Notes: generated from the letters alone by a model not told the origin. Positions 13,728 to 27,592 are shown, numbered from the stretch's first letter. The stretch is DNA of 64,000 bases from Pithys albifrons albifrons (GCF_047495875.1 NC_092497.1:79329749-79393748), one strand, 5' to 3'. Numbers and translations are program-made.

Positions 13728-15193
13728 AGCTACTGTGTAAACACGGCAAGACTCAAGCCCAACTTTCACCTTCTGCATGCACCTATAACCGAGCAATTAC
13801 ACTGCTGAACAAGCAAAACGTCAGAATCTGGCTCTTTTCGAGACTACTTACTAGAGCTGCTATTAAAGTGCTACTGAAATTCAGTGCAAGAATAGTGCCT
13901 TAGTACACAATCTCAAAAAAAAAAAAAAAAGGAAAAAAAAAGCACACAAGGTTAGATGAGAAGCAGACAACTCTAATTCTCCATGATATATTATTAGTGT
14001 AATGCATCAGGCCTCAGGACTCTCTTATGTAACTGCATTTCCAAGTGACAACAACATTTTGCTAGGAAAGAGGGCAGTTTTTTAATAGAGATAATACATT
14101 CAAACAGCTGCCTCCAAAGTTGCACATTTCCATTTCACAGTCTGGCTTAATGCAAATATGAGATGTTCCGTCTGTCTTGATGAGCCACAGAGAAGGGAGT
14201 TAAGGATTAGCCTGATAAGCGGGATAGGAGAAATATATTCTTTAATGGAATCAGAAAAAAAAAAGAACTTTTCTGATGAACATATAAGAACACTTAATCT
14301 TTAAACGAGCAGAGGGAATTACTTTGGCTTTTTTAGGGCAGGTTAAGAAAAGACTACTGAGGATATTATGAACCAGTTTGACAAATGTAAGTGTGAGTCA
14401 GTATGAAAGAGAGTTTGAAATAGAAGATCTAGTATCGGTTCATCATTACAGCACAGGAATGCTTTGGAAGGTATCACTTGCCATACCTAGTGTGCCTTAG
14501 TCCAAACACTTAGTGCATCTTTTTCTAGGTCATATGAAATACAACTAGGAATAAGTAAACACTGGGTAATAACAGTGTGGTCTGTTTGCCTATATGTCTG
14601 TGTATCTAAATCCTGCATAATTTGGATTAAAACATTTATTTGTTATTTCTTCAATTAATCTTTGGTATGAAAGAGAAGAGTCATAATTCTAAACAACTAT
14701 TTTTCTCTAACAATATTATGCCCAGATAGAATTTTACCTTGAGTCTTTGTTTATACTAAAAAAGAAGATAGAAATAAATCTGATAAATTTTAAAACAAAA
14801 CAAATTTCGACCTCAGAGAAATGCTTTTTTAATCCTTGTAAAACAATGTTTCATTAAAACACACAGTTTTACAAAATGATCCTACTTTTACAAAGTGATA
14901 TTCTCCCACAGAAAAAAACAAGTTGTCACAAAATATTGTTATTCCATGAAAGACTGAAAACTTACAAAAGACTATTCTGTTACTTAAAACTGAAGGGATT
15001 GTAGTATCAGTTTCTTTTCATAAAAATTGCCCTCCAGAAAAGCAATTGTTTCTTTCAGAGGCTATTTTCAATTAGAAAAATAATGCTGGAAAATAATAAA
15101 GTTGTAGTTGCTTTTGCCTTTGCCTACTGGTCTTTTTCCTCTGCATTCATTTATTTCCCACTATTCTCTAAAAAGTTGGTTTCTGTAACCTGA
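13728..15193. other. Probable 3' UTR and downstream DNA
   Basis: This follows the stop codon at 13727. It holds ATTAAA at 13862, an A-rich run at about 13913-13940, and AATAAA motifs near 14772 and 15096. The true poly(A) site cannot be chosen from sequence alone. Confidence 0.35.
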
Positions 15194-15663
15194 TGTCCTG
15201 GTTTTCAGACAGAGTTAATTTTTCTCAGTAGCCGTGAGTGGTGGAGCCTGAAGCTGATCAGGTTATTATTCTATACCACCTCGTGTCACGACAGGGAGTG
15301 GGGTGAGAGGCTGGAAGTAAGGAATTCTTGCTTCAGAGAAGGAGATGGGCATGGTTTCCAGCTGGGAACAAGTGTGTCCTGTGGAGTGGTCATCAGAGTG
15401 GAGAACTCATCATGTTCATTGTCTCAGTGTTGTGCCAAGTGGTGTTGTTCAGTGAGCTTTTTTGCATGTACTTTTCTCATGAATATTGTTGCTGTTTGCT
15501 CTTCAGTTTTCTTTTCTCATTGCTATTTCCAGTAAATTATTCTTAATTCAAGCCCTTATCTCTGCCTTTTGTTTCTCTCACTAGATGGGGGGAATGGAGT
15601 AGCTCATGGTTTTCTTTTTAGTGGATGTGCTAAACTGAGAAATACCATTCCTAAACCACGATA
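15194..15663 (+). repeat. Solo LTR, avian ERVL type
   Basis: It starts TGTCCTGGTTTTCAGACAG followed by AGTTAATTTTTCTCAGTAGC, a beginning I recognise from abundant avian ERVL LTRs. It ends AAACCACGATA, where the usual last bases would be ACGACA. The 470-bp length fits a solo LTR. The flanks CCTGA (15189-15193) and CCCAA (15664-15668) could be a decayed 5-bp target duplication with two transitions. Confidence 0.75.
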
Positions 15664-16806
15664 CCCAAGTTAAATATTTTCTTTGATGAGGTAAATCAAA
15701 AAGGTCCTGAACCAGCCGCCCTTGTATAAAAAACTTAGCAGTTTACCTTTCTGTAGCAGTAGCTAAAGGACACAAGCAAGGCTATTGAAATGGAGAGATA
15801 TCAGACTTCCCACTTCTGAAAAACAGATCTATTAGATTTGCTAACTTAACAACTGCTTTATGGTGTTGTAATGCCACCTGCATCAATGCAGCTTGCCCCT
15901 ACTCTGTGTCAGTGTGACAAGAGAAGATGCAAGAAAAGCTATCTATGGCTCTTTCACATTTAATGGCAATGTTTTTAATTATTAGAACACTTTTGTGACT
16001 GTATATCTGACTGTTTATGAAGTTACATAAGATACAGGAAAAAAGACCACACAAGTAGATGCAATTCACACAGAGCAATTTTCAGCACTCTTCAGTGAGT
16101 ACCCAAAAACAACCTTAGGTCTCTGAAGAGTAGTTTTTCTGTGAGAAGCTCTGAGGACATCCAGGAATATGTGAAATCATTTCCACTACAAGCAGTCAGC
16201 ATCATACTGACCGCAGACTGAAGGAGTGTTGTTAGCATTGTTTACATTCTCAAGTACATGGAACCTATTTCAGTTGAGAATGGTTTTCTGATGCATCCAC
16301 TGCAGCACAGAGGGTGTATATCATGAGTGTGAAAGACTAAAATGCCCCCACACTTAGTAAAAAGTAGCTCTTTGTGAGTTTCTCAAGTGCATATGCATTA
16401 GTCATGCTTACCTATACTATAACGTATTTTACGTGACCGCAGTAACCTGACACCTTCATGGCAGTGAAAATGAGTTGCTTCCTGTTTCCAAATGCGGGTG
16501 TTCATCCATCTTTCACTGCTACCTGCACATGCAACCAGGCCAAGAAAGGTAGCAAGTACTAGAAATAATAAATTGCAAAGCTGAAGGAAGACAGGAAGGT
16601 GACAAATAATGTTTCAACCTTTTGCTTTGTTTACTGAATTGGTGAAACTCAAGCCTGAACTTAGGTGTTTCAAACATGTCTTAAAATGTTAAACCTGGTT
16701 CTCAATAAAAAACCCCAAACCAACAGAAATCAGTTTGAGTTGTTATATTTTATAAAGCTGTCTCGTTCATATACACAGCCTCCACTGATAAAACAAGATA
16801 CCCAGT
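15664..16806. other. Unannotated DNA, nothing recognised
   Basis: AT-rich DNA between two LTRs. No reading frame with coding character, splice pair or repeat was recognised. Confidence 0.4.
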
Positions 16807-17504
16807 TGTGCTAGTTTAAAGGTAAAATGACAGGAGAAATGAACACAACACAAAAGAGATTATAAGTCAGAGTTACAATTTAACAAAAATATTACAATAA
16901 ATGCAATGATACAAGGAGAAATTGGTTTTAACCCACAAAACCTACCATCCAGGAGCACAAACAGAATGGTGTTTGTTAGCCTCGGTGGGTCCCCTGAGTT
17001 CAAAGTAAAAGTAAAGGAGAAAACCTGTTGGTGCAGGTGATGGTCAGTCTGGTCAAGCATGATGTTCACAGTCCTCCTGAGGTTCTGGTCCTCCTCTGGA
17101 TCCAACAAGAGGTCCCTGAAATCTCCCAGCCCCAAGATTATATGCCCTCAGATTCAGGTGGGAATGCCCAGTATGTCCTCCAGGGTGCGGAGTTCCACAG
17201 TGGGTGATCAGCTCCGTGAGTCATGGGGTATTTTTGGAATCGTTGATGGCCCGTTAGCAGACATGACTCCTCAGGTGGGTGTGAAGGTGATAATGACTCC
17301 CTGGAGGGGAGTTATCACAGCTCCTATCTCACAGGCTTCTTTAACACCCAACTTACATACTGAGGGGTCAGGTATGCCCTGGGCAGCTGCTGCAAATTGT
17401 CCATTGTTACTATTTCATGAGAAATGATATAGAGGGTTTAGAATAGACAGCTTTGGTCACATCCACACAGTCATAAAACTGCTCCTGGCTGCTGAACTAG
17501 GACA
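16807..17504 (-). repeat. Solo LTR, family C (minus-strand copy)
   Basis: Read on the minus strand, the unit starts TGTCCTAGTTCAGCAG, as does the copy at 47019, and ends in AGCACA. It is flanked by a perfect 5-bp target duplication, CCAGT at 16802-16806 and at 17505-17509, which fixes both ends. A 5-bp duplication fits ERVL-like integration. It is 698 bp, against 627 bp for the other copy, and is considerably diverged from it. Frames of 91 and 122 codons inside it are LTR sequence, not genes. Confidence 0.9.
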
Positions 17505-20138
17505 CCAGTGAGTTTAAGCTGTTGGGGGAGTAGGCTCCTTCAACTGAACACAACACTTTTTTTTCCTCCCTTATCCCTAGTTCCTCTCCCTTTTCCAAAC
17601 AAGAAAATGGGGAAAAAATAATAATGGAAAAAAAAAGGAGATTCAAATGAAAGTTTAGATTATGGTAACTAAATTCAGAAAGTGGAACTAGCTATTTGAG
17701 AAGAGAAACCAATTTATCCCGAGTTTTTTTCCTTGAAGCTTATTAATTGCCTAATAGAAAATGATCTGGAATTCAACATTTGTCTGCATAATCAGTACTA
17801 CCCTGACTTTGAACTAGCAAGATATCATGTCTTGCATCAGCATATAAGACAGAACAGCACTTTCCTAAGTCAGTAAGCCACTAAAATTGTACAGGATAGG
17901 TCAGTGACTAGTATTTTGGTCATGGGACTTTAACCATATGGTATATGATGCAATAGGTGTGGATCATGCACTTAAGCTGGCGTACTGATGTCAGCTGTAG
18001 AGCACCCACTTAGCATGCCCAAGTTCACGTGCATGGCACACAATGTGAGCAGAATCTATTGCCATTCACATGGTTACAGCTCAATGCTGTGTCCCATCCC
18101 AGAACTCATGACTACTGCTTGATAAACAGCAAAGTTTGCTTTCTTAAACTGAGTGTGGCTAGTTGTTGAAGTATGGCTTACTCAAACCAAGGCAGTCAAG
18201 CAGGTGACTATAAACCACATTAATTTGCAGTTTGTCTTCACTCAGACATCATTGAAAAGCAGTCACACAATCTATTATAGATAGGATGAAGCAACTTAAT
18301 GCCTGGCAGCAGCTGCACTTGATTTGCACTTAAAATCAGAGCAGGAGAGCCATTTTTTAAGCTAAGCTGTTGATTGTCTGCACATACCACACACTGGTTT
18401 GGGGCCGATTTAATGTATTGCAAAACAGATTCCTTTCAGAAGAACCTAAACCTGACCAAAAGCTGTACTCCAAGCATACACAAAAGGACCCTACCTGTAA
18501 GGGTCTCAGACTAGCTCTTCAGTTTTGAGAAATAATGATGTGTACTATTATGTCTCAAATTATGCATAATGGGGACATTTGGTTCAACTAAACAAATCAG
18601 TTTGAGTCTGATGTAATCTCTGAACCATGCTTAGCCTAATGTAGGGACACCAGTACCAGCCACTTGGATCTACTGAGCTGGTGGTAATGTGCTGAGTCAC
18701 TAGCTAACGTAGATGATATAACCCAACCAAAACAACATAGATGGGAGCAAAGCTCATTAATACATTTCACGTACATCTAAAGGTGGACCTCAGCAAATAC
18801 AAGAATTGAGCCCAGGAATTATAATTTAGTTAGACAGCCATGTAGATATGCTAGCAGGCACAACTAAGCACAGTTTGGTCAAGTGACTACTGGACCTGCA
18901 TGTGCTGGGATTTGGTCTCCTCCCACAAAACTTTGTATAGATCTGGCTTCTGGAACCCTAAAACAGTTATATGTGATTCATTTCTACAGTTAAATGATAG
19001 GAATATGAAGATAATGACCAATTTTCTAGACCAAACGTTCCTCCTAATTACAAACTGCCTGTGTCCTGAGAGATCTGTTTTCTACCTTGCCCAGTAAACA
19101 GCATTTCGCAGCACCACAGTATGAAGAAGGAATAGTAAATGACATAAAAATACTTTAGGATTGAAAAGACCATCTGTAGATAAATGAGGATGAAATACAT
19201 TTTAGTTCTAGAAAATCCCATACTTCCTGAGAATGCTTCTGTTCATGAATTAAGAATTACCACACTATTTATTTCTTACAAAGAAGAATGGGATCTCTTC
19301 ATGGTGGTATGCATTTAATACAAAACTGGATATAAAAATTCAGTAGTCAGGACAGACAATACAAAAATCTACTACTTATTCCCAGCTCTTTCAGCTGTGT
19401 GTGTTTATCTATGCATTATTTACTGTCCAGCAGTTTAAAGATATTTCAAGCTAAGGTGGACACTAAGCTTATGGGGAAAATTCCAGCCCCAAAAATGACA
19501 GTCTGACAAAGAAACAGAAAAAAACTGCATTACCAGTGAAGCCAAACTTAACAATAGGTCATCATATGCTACCTCCAGAATCATCTACATGTGTCTCAAA
19601 TGCCATTCCTTAAAGGAAATAATGATTTCCTACTCATGTCTATTGGTACATGAAAGAGTACTGGCCTGATCTTTACCTGATACTCAGTGGCAGTGTCAAA
19701 CTCAACTGGTCTACTCACAATAATATGACTTCAGTGGTTCACAATTAGGGCCACTATTTTACCCAAAGCAAGCAGGAGCAGCATCAAGGAGAGCTATAAT
19801 TTCAAACAACTACATTATAATAGGATAATCACCTGGCAAGAATCAAAAGGGAGTAAAAAGATGCAGCAGCATGAAAGATAGTATTTGTTTCAGCCATTCT
19901 GACCAATTCTTTAAAGAATAGCCCCTTTGTTTTACATTTACACTTTGACTGTACTACTTATCCTTGATCAGAACTGTAATTTCACAATGTATGTTTATAG
20001 GGTTCAACCATAACAACCAGTTCAAAAAGTTGAATTAATAGTGAAAACTTCTTGATTCTATTAGATTTATTTTCAAATATATTTTGCTCTAGTTAGTGCT
20101 ATTTTTCACCCTCTAATGTGCTATTCCATTTAACAACT
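17505..20138. other. Unannotated DNA, nothing recognised
   Basis: An A/T-rich patch lies at about 17555-17640. No gene, splice pair or young repeat was recognised in this 2.6-kb stretch. Confidence 0.4.
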
Positions 20139-20956
20139 TGTTGTAGTTTTGATGTAAATTCTCTCCCTGCCACTAACTCCCCATGCCATCAGCTAACAAA
20201 AGAAGTAGTTAACTACTACTAATTCCTTCTTGATCATTTTGGGTGGGACATCACACAGTTCTGGGAGAAAGTTGGAGCTGCGTGTGCTGGCTGTCAGAGA
20301 GAAACCTTTTCTCCTGCTCCTTGATGCTCCTGTGGAATAAGCTAGTTTTCTTCTTGCCACTGCTGTTTTTCCTGGTTTTCTCATTGGGGCCCCGGTCGCT
20401 GCTCCAGTCTCACCGTTGCCACCAGTGTCACAGACGCTCACCCCACCGTGGCAGCGACCCAAGAAAAGAGGAGTCACAGCAGCCTTTCGGGACACACCGC
20501 AACTCTCCACACCCAGCTTTCCTTCTTCATTTGGGACAAAGGACAAGGAGAGACAGAGAATTCATCTGAGTGCTCACCGCTCATTTCTGCCTCGCTGGGA
20601 AAAGACTGAGAACTCACCTAGCAGCCAGCCAAGGTGTGACAGTGACTCTGTCCATAAATATAGCTGCTCCAGGAGTAGCCTACCATTTTGGGGGTTGTTC
20701 TCTTTTGTTTTTACTTGTGGTGTTGGGGGAGTAGTTTGCTCTGGTCTGTTTACAGTTATATCTATATCTACATATATATATATATATATATATATGTACA
20801 TATATATAGTAGTTAAGAACAGTTATCCTTCTTATATCCATTTTCTAATTAAAGTTCCTTTTCTTAAATTTAATAAAGAGGGACGTGATTATTGTGGAGG
20901 AATCATCTTCTCTGCTTTTTGGTAAACATTTTGGTTTCTCCCCTCAAACTAAGACA
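20139..20956 (+). repeat. Solo LTR, family B (copy 2, complete)
   Basis: It starts TGTTGTAGTTTTGATG and ends AAACTAAGACA. A perfect 5-bp target duplication, CAACT, occurs at 20134-20138 and 20957-20961, so this is a complete 818-bp solo LTR. A TATA-like CCATAAATATAG lies near 20652, and an AATAAA lies near 20873 close to the 3' end. A (TA)n run with small interruptions spans about 20771-20808. The right two thirds match 1690-2527. Reading frames of 108 and 169 codons here are within the LTR and are not genes. Confidence 0.93.
20771..20808. repeat. (TA)n microsatellite inside LTR
   Basis: An alternating TA tract lies within the family B LTR. The other copy has a much shorter tract at the same place (about 2370-2382), so the tract expanded after or during spread of this copy. 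Confidence 0.9.
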
Positions 20957-23900
20957 CAACTGCATTAGTTTTGCCAGAATGTGAGGTTGCAGTACAGGCT
21001 GTGAGTCCAATTAGGCAAGGAAAGTACAACATTACTGGAGTGGTCAACAGTGTTGTTTTAGAAAAATATTTTGAAAAATTACCTGTGTTTTCCGTGATGC
21101 CCAAGTACTTTTTTCCCCAGGGTGATGGTGATTCCACTGCAGCTTCTCTTAGAGAAATTTATTCTGTGAAATTTGTAATGATGCTTTTACCTGTATTTTA
21201 ATAAGTGAAAAAAAAGCACAAAATTGTTCATTTTTACATGTAAAAAGTCTCAAATAACAATGCAGTCTCATTAATTACTGGATATCATTGCAACAGAGTT
21301 CTTGTTAGAGCTTAGTTAATGATAAAGTGATAGTAACTGAATCAATACTTTGCAGCTTTTGGACAGTACATGAGTTTACTGATTTTGTTGATACTGCCTC
21401 AGCCATTAAATATGTATTTGCAATAATAAGACTAACAGTCACTGAAAATAAGCCCTACAAGGAATAAGGGCCATCTAATCTAAAATATCAGAAACAGCAG
21501 TTATTATCCACCATTTCAAATGAACACTTAATAACCTGGAACTAAATCTCTTCAGGCTCCATTTATGATATATACACACATCTGCTACAGTGATGAAAAA
21601 TACTCCATTTTTCTAGAACTAATGACCTTTCTATTATATGTACTACAGGGCTGACAATTGTGTGGAATGAGTCTATCAACAAAGGTTTGAGATGTTATAT
21701 GACTAAATCACAGGCAAATTTTAGTACTTCTATGATATAATAAGCCCCTTTGGAGCCATATCAAAATTCTGTAGCATGTGCTTGCTCAAGACAATTTCTG
21801 CACATGTTTTGTTTATTTTCAGTTTGTTTACATTTGTCCACACTACTGATCATTAGGAGCAATACATGGAAGTAATTAATATGTAACAATTCAGTGTGTT
21901 CGGACAAAATACTGTTGTCTCATGGGATATTTTATTGCTTGAATTTGTGGATGCACTTCAAAATAACCCCTTTACTTCAAAACTAAAACAGGTATTTTTT
22001 TGTTTGGGTGCTTTTTTTATTCCGGCACATCTTTGAAAACCATCTCAGAGTAGGCACAGATGTATCACTGCTTTACTGCAGTGATTTTGACAGCACTCAG
22101 TTATGTATCACTGCAAAGATTAAGGATGTGGAAAGTAACTATACCTTCAGCTAGTTGCTGTATATATAGTTGAACTTGAACACTGCTTTGACATGCCTGG
22201 GACCACCAGGGAAAACAGTCAGTCCTGTCAATAAGACTAGCACTTCTTCCAACAAGCTAGTTTGGAAAAATATAACACTGACTAGCCTAAGTACTGCTAG
22301 ATTTGATCCATCATTTTCAACAAAAGCCAGAAAAATTGAGCAGGTACATGCCTAGTTCTATCTCTTTCACATATTATTGTCTTCTTTGGAATCTCTGACA
22401 CTCAGTTGTAAAGGCTCCCATCCAAGTGCAAATTCTTCTGGCTGACAATCCTCAATTAGCCTTGAGAAAGTCTGGTATTTCTGTTGGCAGTAGGAAAGAA
22501 GAATTCACAGCTAGGCTGCAGGATTTTTGAACAGTGTTTTTCTTATGTTGTCAAGAAACAAGGGCAAAATTTGAATTGGGAAAAATGTGGCCTTCTAGCA
22601 TGTATTCTAGAATTAATGTGACATGATTCAGGAGCTTTTTTCTGATCTAGCATGTAATTGCCATCTGTCCTTAATCTACAAACTGTATCTCCCAAACTGC
22701 AGAGCAATTCCTGGTATGTACACATTTGTATCCTAGCAAGAAACTTGTATTTTACAGACTTGTGTCAGAAAAATAATTTTTAATCACTGGAAACAGATAG
22801 AATTAAAAGCAATGAAATATGCCTTTTGATGCTCCAAATTACTCCAAATTATATAATGTCAATTAAAATGTAAACAAGTTAAACACATATATGTGAATTT
22901 TGCCTGAAGGAAGCATAGTTTTTTCCAGCATTTAATCAGTTATAACTGAAACAATTAAATCCTTCCCCAAAGAGGACTGGAATTAAAGCTAAAGATAAGG
23001 GATTTGGTTCCAAAGAGAAGTACATGCAGACATACTATCCTAAATGCTTCAGTAATTCCAATCTCACTTTTAGGAAAATGTCAGTTTATAATGTCCGATC
23101 TCCAGTCTGGAGGCAACACACTCAGAGTGCTCTATCTCTTGTTTTCTTAATACTGGGTGTTTTGAACAATTTCAGCTGGGTGCTTGTCAGCTACAGGAGG
23201 AACACATTAGAAAGGAAAACCATGCTAGGGAATCTAAAACACTGATCTAGCACATTCCAAGAAGCCTCAGGCACACAGGCTCTAGGAAGCCCTAAACAGA
23301 AAATAAAACTGCTTCCAAAGCAGATTTTAGTTCTTTTGTTTTGTTTTTCAGTTGTTTATGGGCTGGTTTTTTTTCCAGGGTATAGAGGTCTGTCAGAGAA
23401 GCAAGGTCCAAGAGGGGACATTCAAATCCCTGTGATAGCACTGGCAACCTGAGCTTCTGCTCCCCCCAGCTGGAACCAAGTTCTGCATCTCCTACGGGAC
23501 CTGTTATACACCTCTATTCTGTGTCACTGAGAGTGATTGGGTAGTAGGGCAGAGCATGCTCCATCATCTCCAAATGCCAGAGAGACACAAAGAAGGTCAT
23601 GTAAGAGGGGTGGCCATCCAGGGCAGCTACCTCCACAACTGCCACTCTGCTAGCAGGACTGAGAGCCAAAGCTACCTCCCAACTCCACTTTTCACAGCCT
23701 TCCCAGCTACTTCAACCTGCCCTTTCCTTACTGGGAGTAGTAGCAACAGCCCACTAGGTCTATGACTGGCAATATGGGAAAAGGGCTCTGAGGGTAAGAA
23801 TCTAAACGCACCCTGATTTTCTCTTCTCTATCACCCTGAAATGGCATGTGACAGAATTTGCTTGAGAACTGCTGGCTTTTCTCATATCAGCTCCAGATTC

Positions 23901-24642
23901 AACTATCTGTATCAGCAGGACAGTCACAGGATGAACCCTGGTGACTGCACATGGCACAATATTGCTCTTCAGTGTTCCCAAGCAGCTCTATGACAAAAGA
24001 AGAAACATATAAGCAAGAGAGAATCAGAAAATAGAAATTCAAGTCAAGGCAAGATCTTTCAATGCTCATTATGAGGAAAACTATTAACTGTGAACAGACA
24101 CAGAAATGCTAATGCAGTCCTCTGGCACCAGAGAAACCTAGGCAGAGTTTTCCTGGGTGAGACTTCTGCTGGGTTAGGGAGACCTGGCTTGCCTTGGGTA
24201 AGTACAATGAAACATCACAAGTCAAACTGGGAATGGAACTACAGTGGAGAAGAGGTATGCACTGACCTTCACATTCATATTGGCTAATGCCACACCTCAC
24301 CAGAGGCAATACAATGCACCCACATCAAGCAATTTCATTGCACCTGTCATAAATCCATGCACAAAAAGTATAGCTCCCTACTTTCAGCTTTATGGTGCTG
24401 CGTGAACATGCAACCACAGTACGCTGCCCCCCTGCTTGTTTCATTCAATGAGTCGTGTGACCTGAGGATGAGCAACCACCTTTTCGCTAACTTTTTCTGG
24501 TTGTAGTCCTGGTGAAGCTTTGAAGGTTGACTGGGAAGACCTGGTTTTTCAGGGGTTCAAAACCCAGAGACTTGCTCTGACTACCTCTAGCAGCAAAGAA
24601 AATCCAGCAAAGTCATAATCAATATCCACTGATTAAGCCTTT
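20957..24642. other. Unannotated DNA, nothing recognised
   Basis: These 3.7 kb show no gene, splice pair or young repeat that I can support. Open frames are short and lack coding composition. Confidence 0.4.
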
Positions 24643-25169
24643 TGTCGCAGGTTTGGCCTGGCTGTCGCCAACCTTGGACTGGCCCCCCTTCCCCCTCCCA
24701 GAACCTTCCCAGCAAAGGAAAGGAAAAAAACTGAAAAGAAACGCACTCTAAAGAAACTGAACTGAATAAAAAGAATAAATTATATTTACTAACATTTACA
24801 AACCACACTGTATACACAATACATAGGATCCCAACCCCCAGGGGAGAGGGGAAGGGAGAAAAGGGGATTGATTAGCTGGGAAATAGGGAAGGCACCAACC
24901 CAACCCAAAGAATCCGAATGAATCAAAACAAACACAATTAAAAACCTCAAGGAAGGGGAACAAGAATGAAACAATCTCACCCAGGACAAGAGAAACACCA
25001 GGGATCGGAGGGACCAGACTCCAACCACCTCCCTCCAGCTCCTCAGCCAAGGAAGGGCAAGTAAGAACCAAAAGCACTCCCCCACTGCTACGTGGAAGAC
25101 ACGTGTGGAATACTTGTAACTTCCTTAGATACAATGGTTACTGAGGAAGCCATGGGTCAAACCATTACA
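24643..25169 (-). repeat. Solo LTR, family D
   Basis: On the minus strand it begins TGTAATGGTTTGACCC and ends GGCCAAACCTGCGACA. It is flanked by a perfect 5-bp target duplication, CCTTT at 24638-24642 and 25170-25174. It is 527 bp, and no internal retroviral sequence is present. Only one copy was seen in the window. Minus-strand frames of 98 and 112 codons lie inside it and are not genes. Confidence 0.9.
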
Positions 25170-25232
25170 CCTTTCATCAAAAAAGCAGGACTTGCGAGGG
25201 GTCCTGACTTTTAAAAATTCTCTTTTCTCTAG

Positions 25233-25321
25233 CAGATTCTGAGTCCAGCATTAATGACATTCAAGTCACACTACAAGACATAAATATCTTTGTCAGCTAT
25301 AAGAGCTAAGGTGCCACACAG
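25233..25321 (+). other. Possible exon (weak)
   Basis: A strong acceptor (TTCTCTTTTCTCTAG, with a NAGNAG TAG|CAG pair) is followed 89 bp later by a strong donor, CACAG|GTGAGT. One frame reads DSESSINDIQVTLQDINIF plus a few residues and then a TAA inside the segment, so if coding it would hold a C-terminus. It could equally be a non-coding exon or a chance pairing. No phase-compatible partner exon was found. Confidence 0.25.
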
Positions 25322-27592
25322 GTGAGTAAAATAATAATTCTCTGTCTATGGAGTTACTGAGAGCACATGAAGAGAGAAAAAGGGAGGAATAATAATTCTC
25401 AGTAGCTTTATGCTTTATCTAGATAAAATTCAAAAGATAGTTTGAGATCCTATTTACAAGGAACTGAGATTTCAATAAAATTTGCATCAAGGGAATAAGT
25501 AAAAGCAGAAAGTTGTTCAGACAGTCCTAAAAGAGAAATTGTGAAGGAGGGTACTGACAAGATCTAACATTTATTTGTCTTCGAAGAGAGAAAGCATCAT
25601 TAGAAGATGCATCTCTGCAATTCTCATAGGGGAAAAGAATTTAACACAATATAGCTCAGAGCCCAAAACTTGTTGTCTTGTTAGTTAGGGATAGGCTAAT
25701 AAGCACAGGTAACCAAAATCATGATTTAATTGGCATCTTTCCCCAACTACCAGGGAATATAGCAACATTATTTAACCTACTGCATGAAGAAAAATTTTCT
25801 TATATCATAATACAGAACTCCAAGAACATGCACTGTAACGCTTTTTTCTTTAGAAAAATACAAAAAAAAAATCCTAAAATTTGATGTCAAATTGTATTTG
25901 TGAAATCTGGGTATCTTAAAAAACACCCAACCTTTCTTTTTACAGCACAAACATTTGTATAGCTTGTATCTTCAATACAACCAAATGCAAGAGATGCTTT
26001 CTGTTAAAAAATAACTTTGCTTAGCCATAGACTGTCATAAAAATATAAATATATGTAAATGGTGCAAAACACTGAGCAATAATGAACCAAAGTACACTCT
26101 GTATATTAATTAAAAATAATGTGCCAAATTTCAATATTAAATACAGTAAATAATAAGCAAAAATATTTTAGCAATTGTGCATATAGGTTTTGTCCACTTA
26201 AGATATCACATATTTATTCATAGCCAAATTAAAATCTAAATTTAGGTGAGTTTTGGTGAGTTCCAATCAAAAGGAAAGAGAGAGAAAAAGTCAGAATTCC
26301 CAGGCAGATGTGATGAGGGGTTTTGTTTTGTTTTCTTTTTTTTTTTTAAGAAATTAAAAATAAATGCTCTGTGGCTTGAAAACTGCTTAGTTAGTACAAC
26401 ACAAGGTAGAAGTTCCAATTTTTGAAGTTTTCTAGGGTTGTCTAGACAAGAAACAGAGATGTTTTGGTAGATTTAGTACTACAAAACCTAATTGTGGGTA
26501 CCAGTTTTCTGTCTCCCAGGTTCCCAGCCCATCTAAGCATACAGGTACAATTTGGTGAACTAGCTTGTGAAGAACGAAGGTTTTGCATTGAAATTTGTGT
26601 CCCTGACCTGGGACAAACAAAGCAAAAAGTTATTACCCATTCTGTCATCCTGACTAGGAAATGCAGCTGGAAAGGAGAAATGGGTAGGTGGGGGTGGTAA
26701 TGTCCAAACTTCTGTAGCTAAATCTGTCATAGCTGATCTGTTGGAGTCTTACATCCACAGCTGAAGCTGTCACAGCCAGCCAACCTGTGCAAACCACTTT
26801 TGTCAGCACCAAGTCAGTTACTCCATGCAGTCCAATCAGCCATTTTTCAGATTTATTAGGACAAGTAGATTATCAAAGGAGACAAATCTTTGTCCTTTTA
26901 GGATGGCAGGGAGGATGAAAATTGAGGCAAAAGACTAAAGTTAAAGCTTTGAACCCTGCACCAGGAAGACACAGGAAGAAATTTACTCCTCTGTCTGACA
27001 AGTATGATCACATTGCTCTGGTACGTGAAACCAAACAATCAGCAAATATGTAACACAATAAATAGCTGGATTTTTCAAAACTTCATGGTCGTGAAAGAAG
27101 CGTGTTTGTACACAGAAGTTATCTGCTTTATACTGCTTTTTAACATGTCTGTTTTCACTCCAGATAAATCAAGGACAAGTAAACTGGAATGGAGGGAAGA
27201 CTGACACAGCTCTTGAAATTCAATCTCCTAACTTATACTGCTAATTTGGGGTGGAAGAAATTATGTGGTTCAATTTACAATTAGGATTCCTCCATAATGA
27301 TGCCTTTCCTCCATGACTCTTACATAGGACATACACCTTTTCCAGAAATCTAAAATAAAGTATATTGCATAGTCCAGCTGTAGTGTAGCAGTCACTTGGT
27401 GTGACAGACTGATCAACACAAATATAGACAACACAAAAAGACAGCGAGGTTCTTTGACTAAACATGATTTGAAGAGCATGGTAAAGGAGCAATCTGACAA
27501 AAGAGCAGCTGGCTAAAAGGCAAGTCTTTCTACACTGTAGTTAATGTTCAGAAAATTTGCATAATAAGTGACTATATCAATTAATACTGAGT
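25322..27592. other. Unannotated DNA upstream of the RTE insertion
   Basis: AT-rich, with a (GTTTT)/T-rich patch at about 26320-26350. No supported gene. Confidence 0.4.

Noticed and set aside
13393..13749. A 118-codon minus-strand gene
   Set aside because: It is antisense to the terminal exon at 13595-13727, which has better evidence (splice sites and phase match).
20193..20925. Frames of 108-169 codons as genes
   Set aside because: They are wholly within the solo LTR bounded by CAACT duplications.
24789..25134. Minus-strand frames of 98 and 112 codons as genes
   Set aside because: They are inside the family D LTR and result from its composition.
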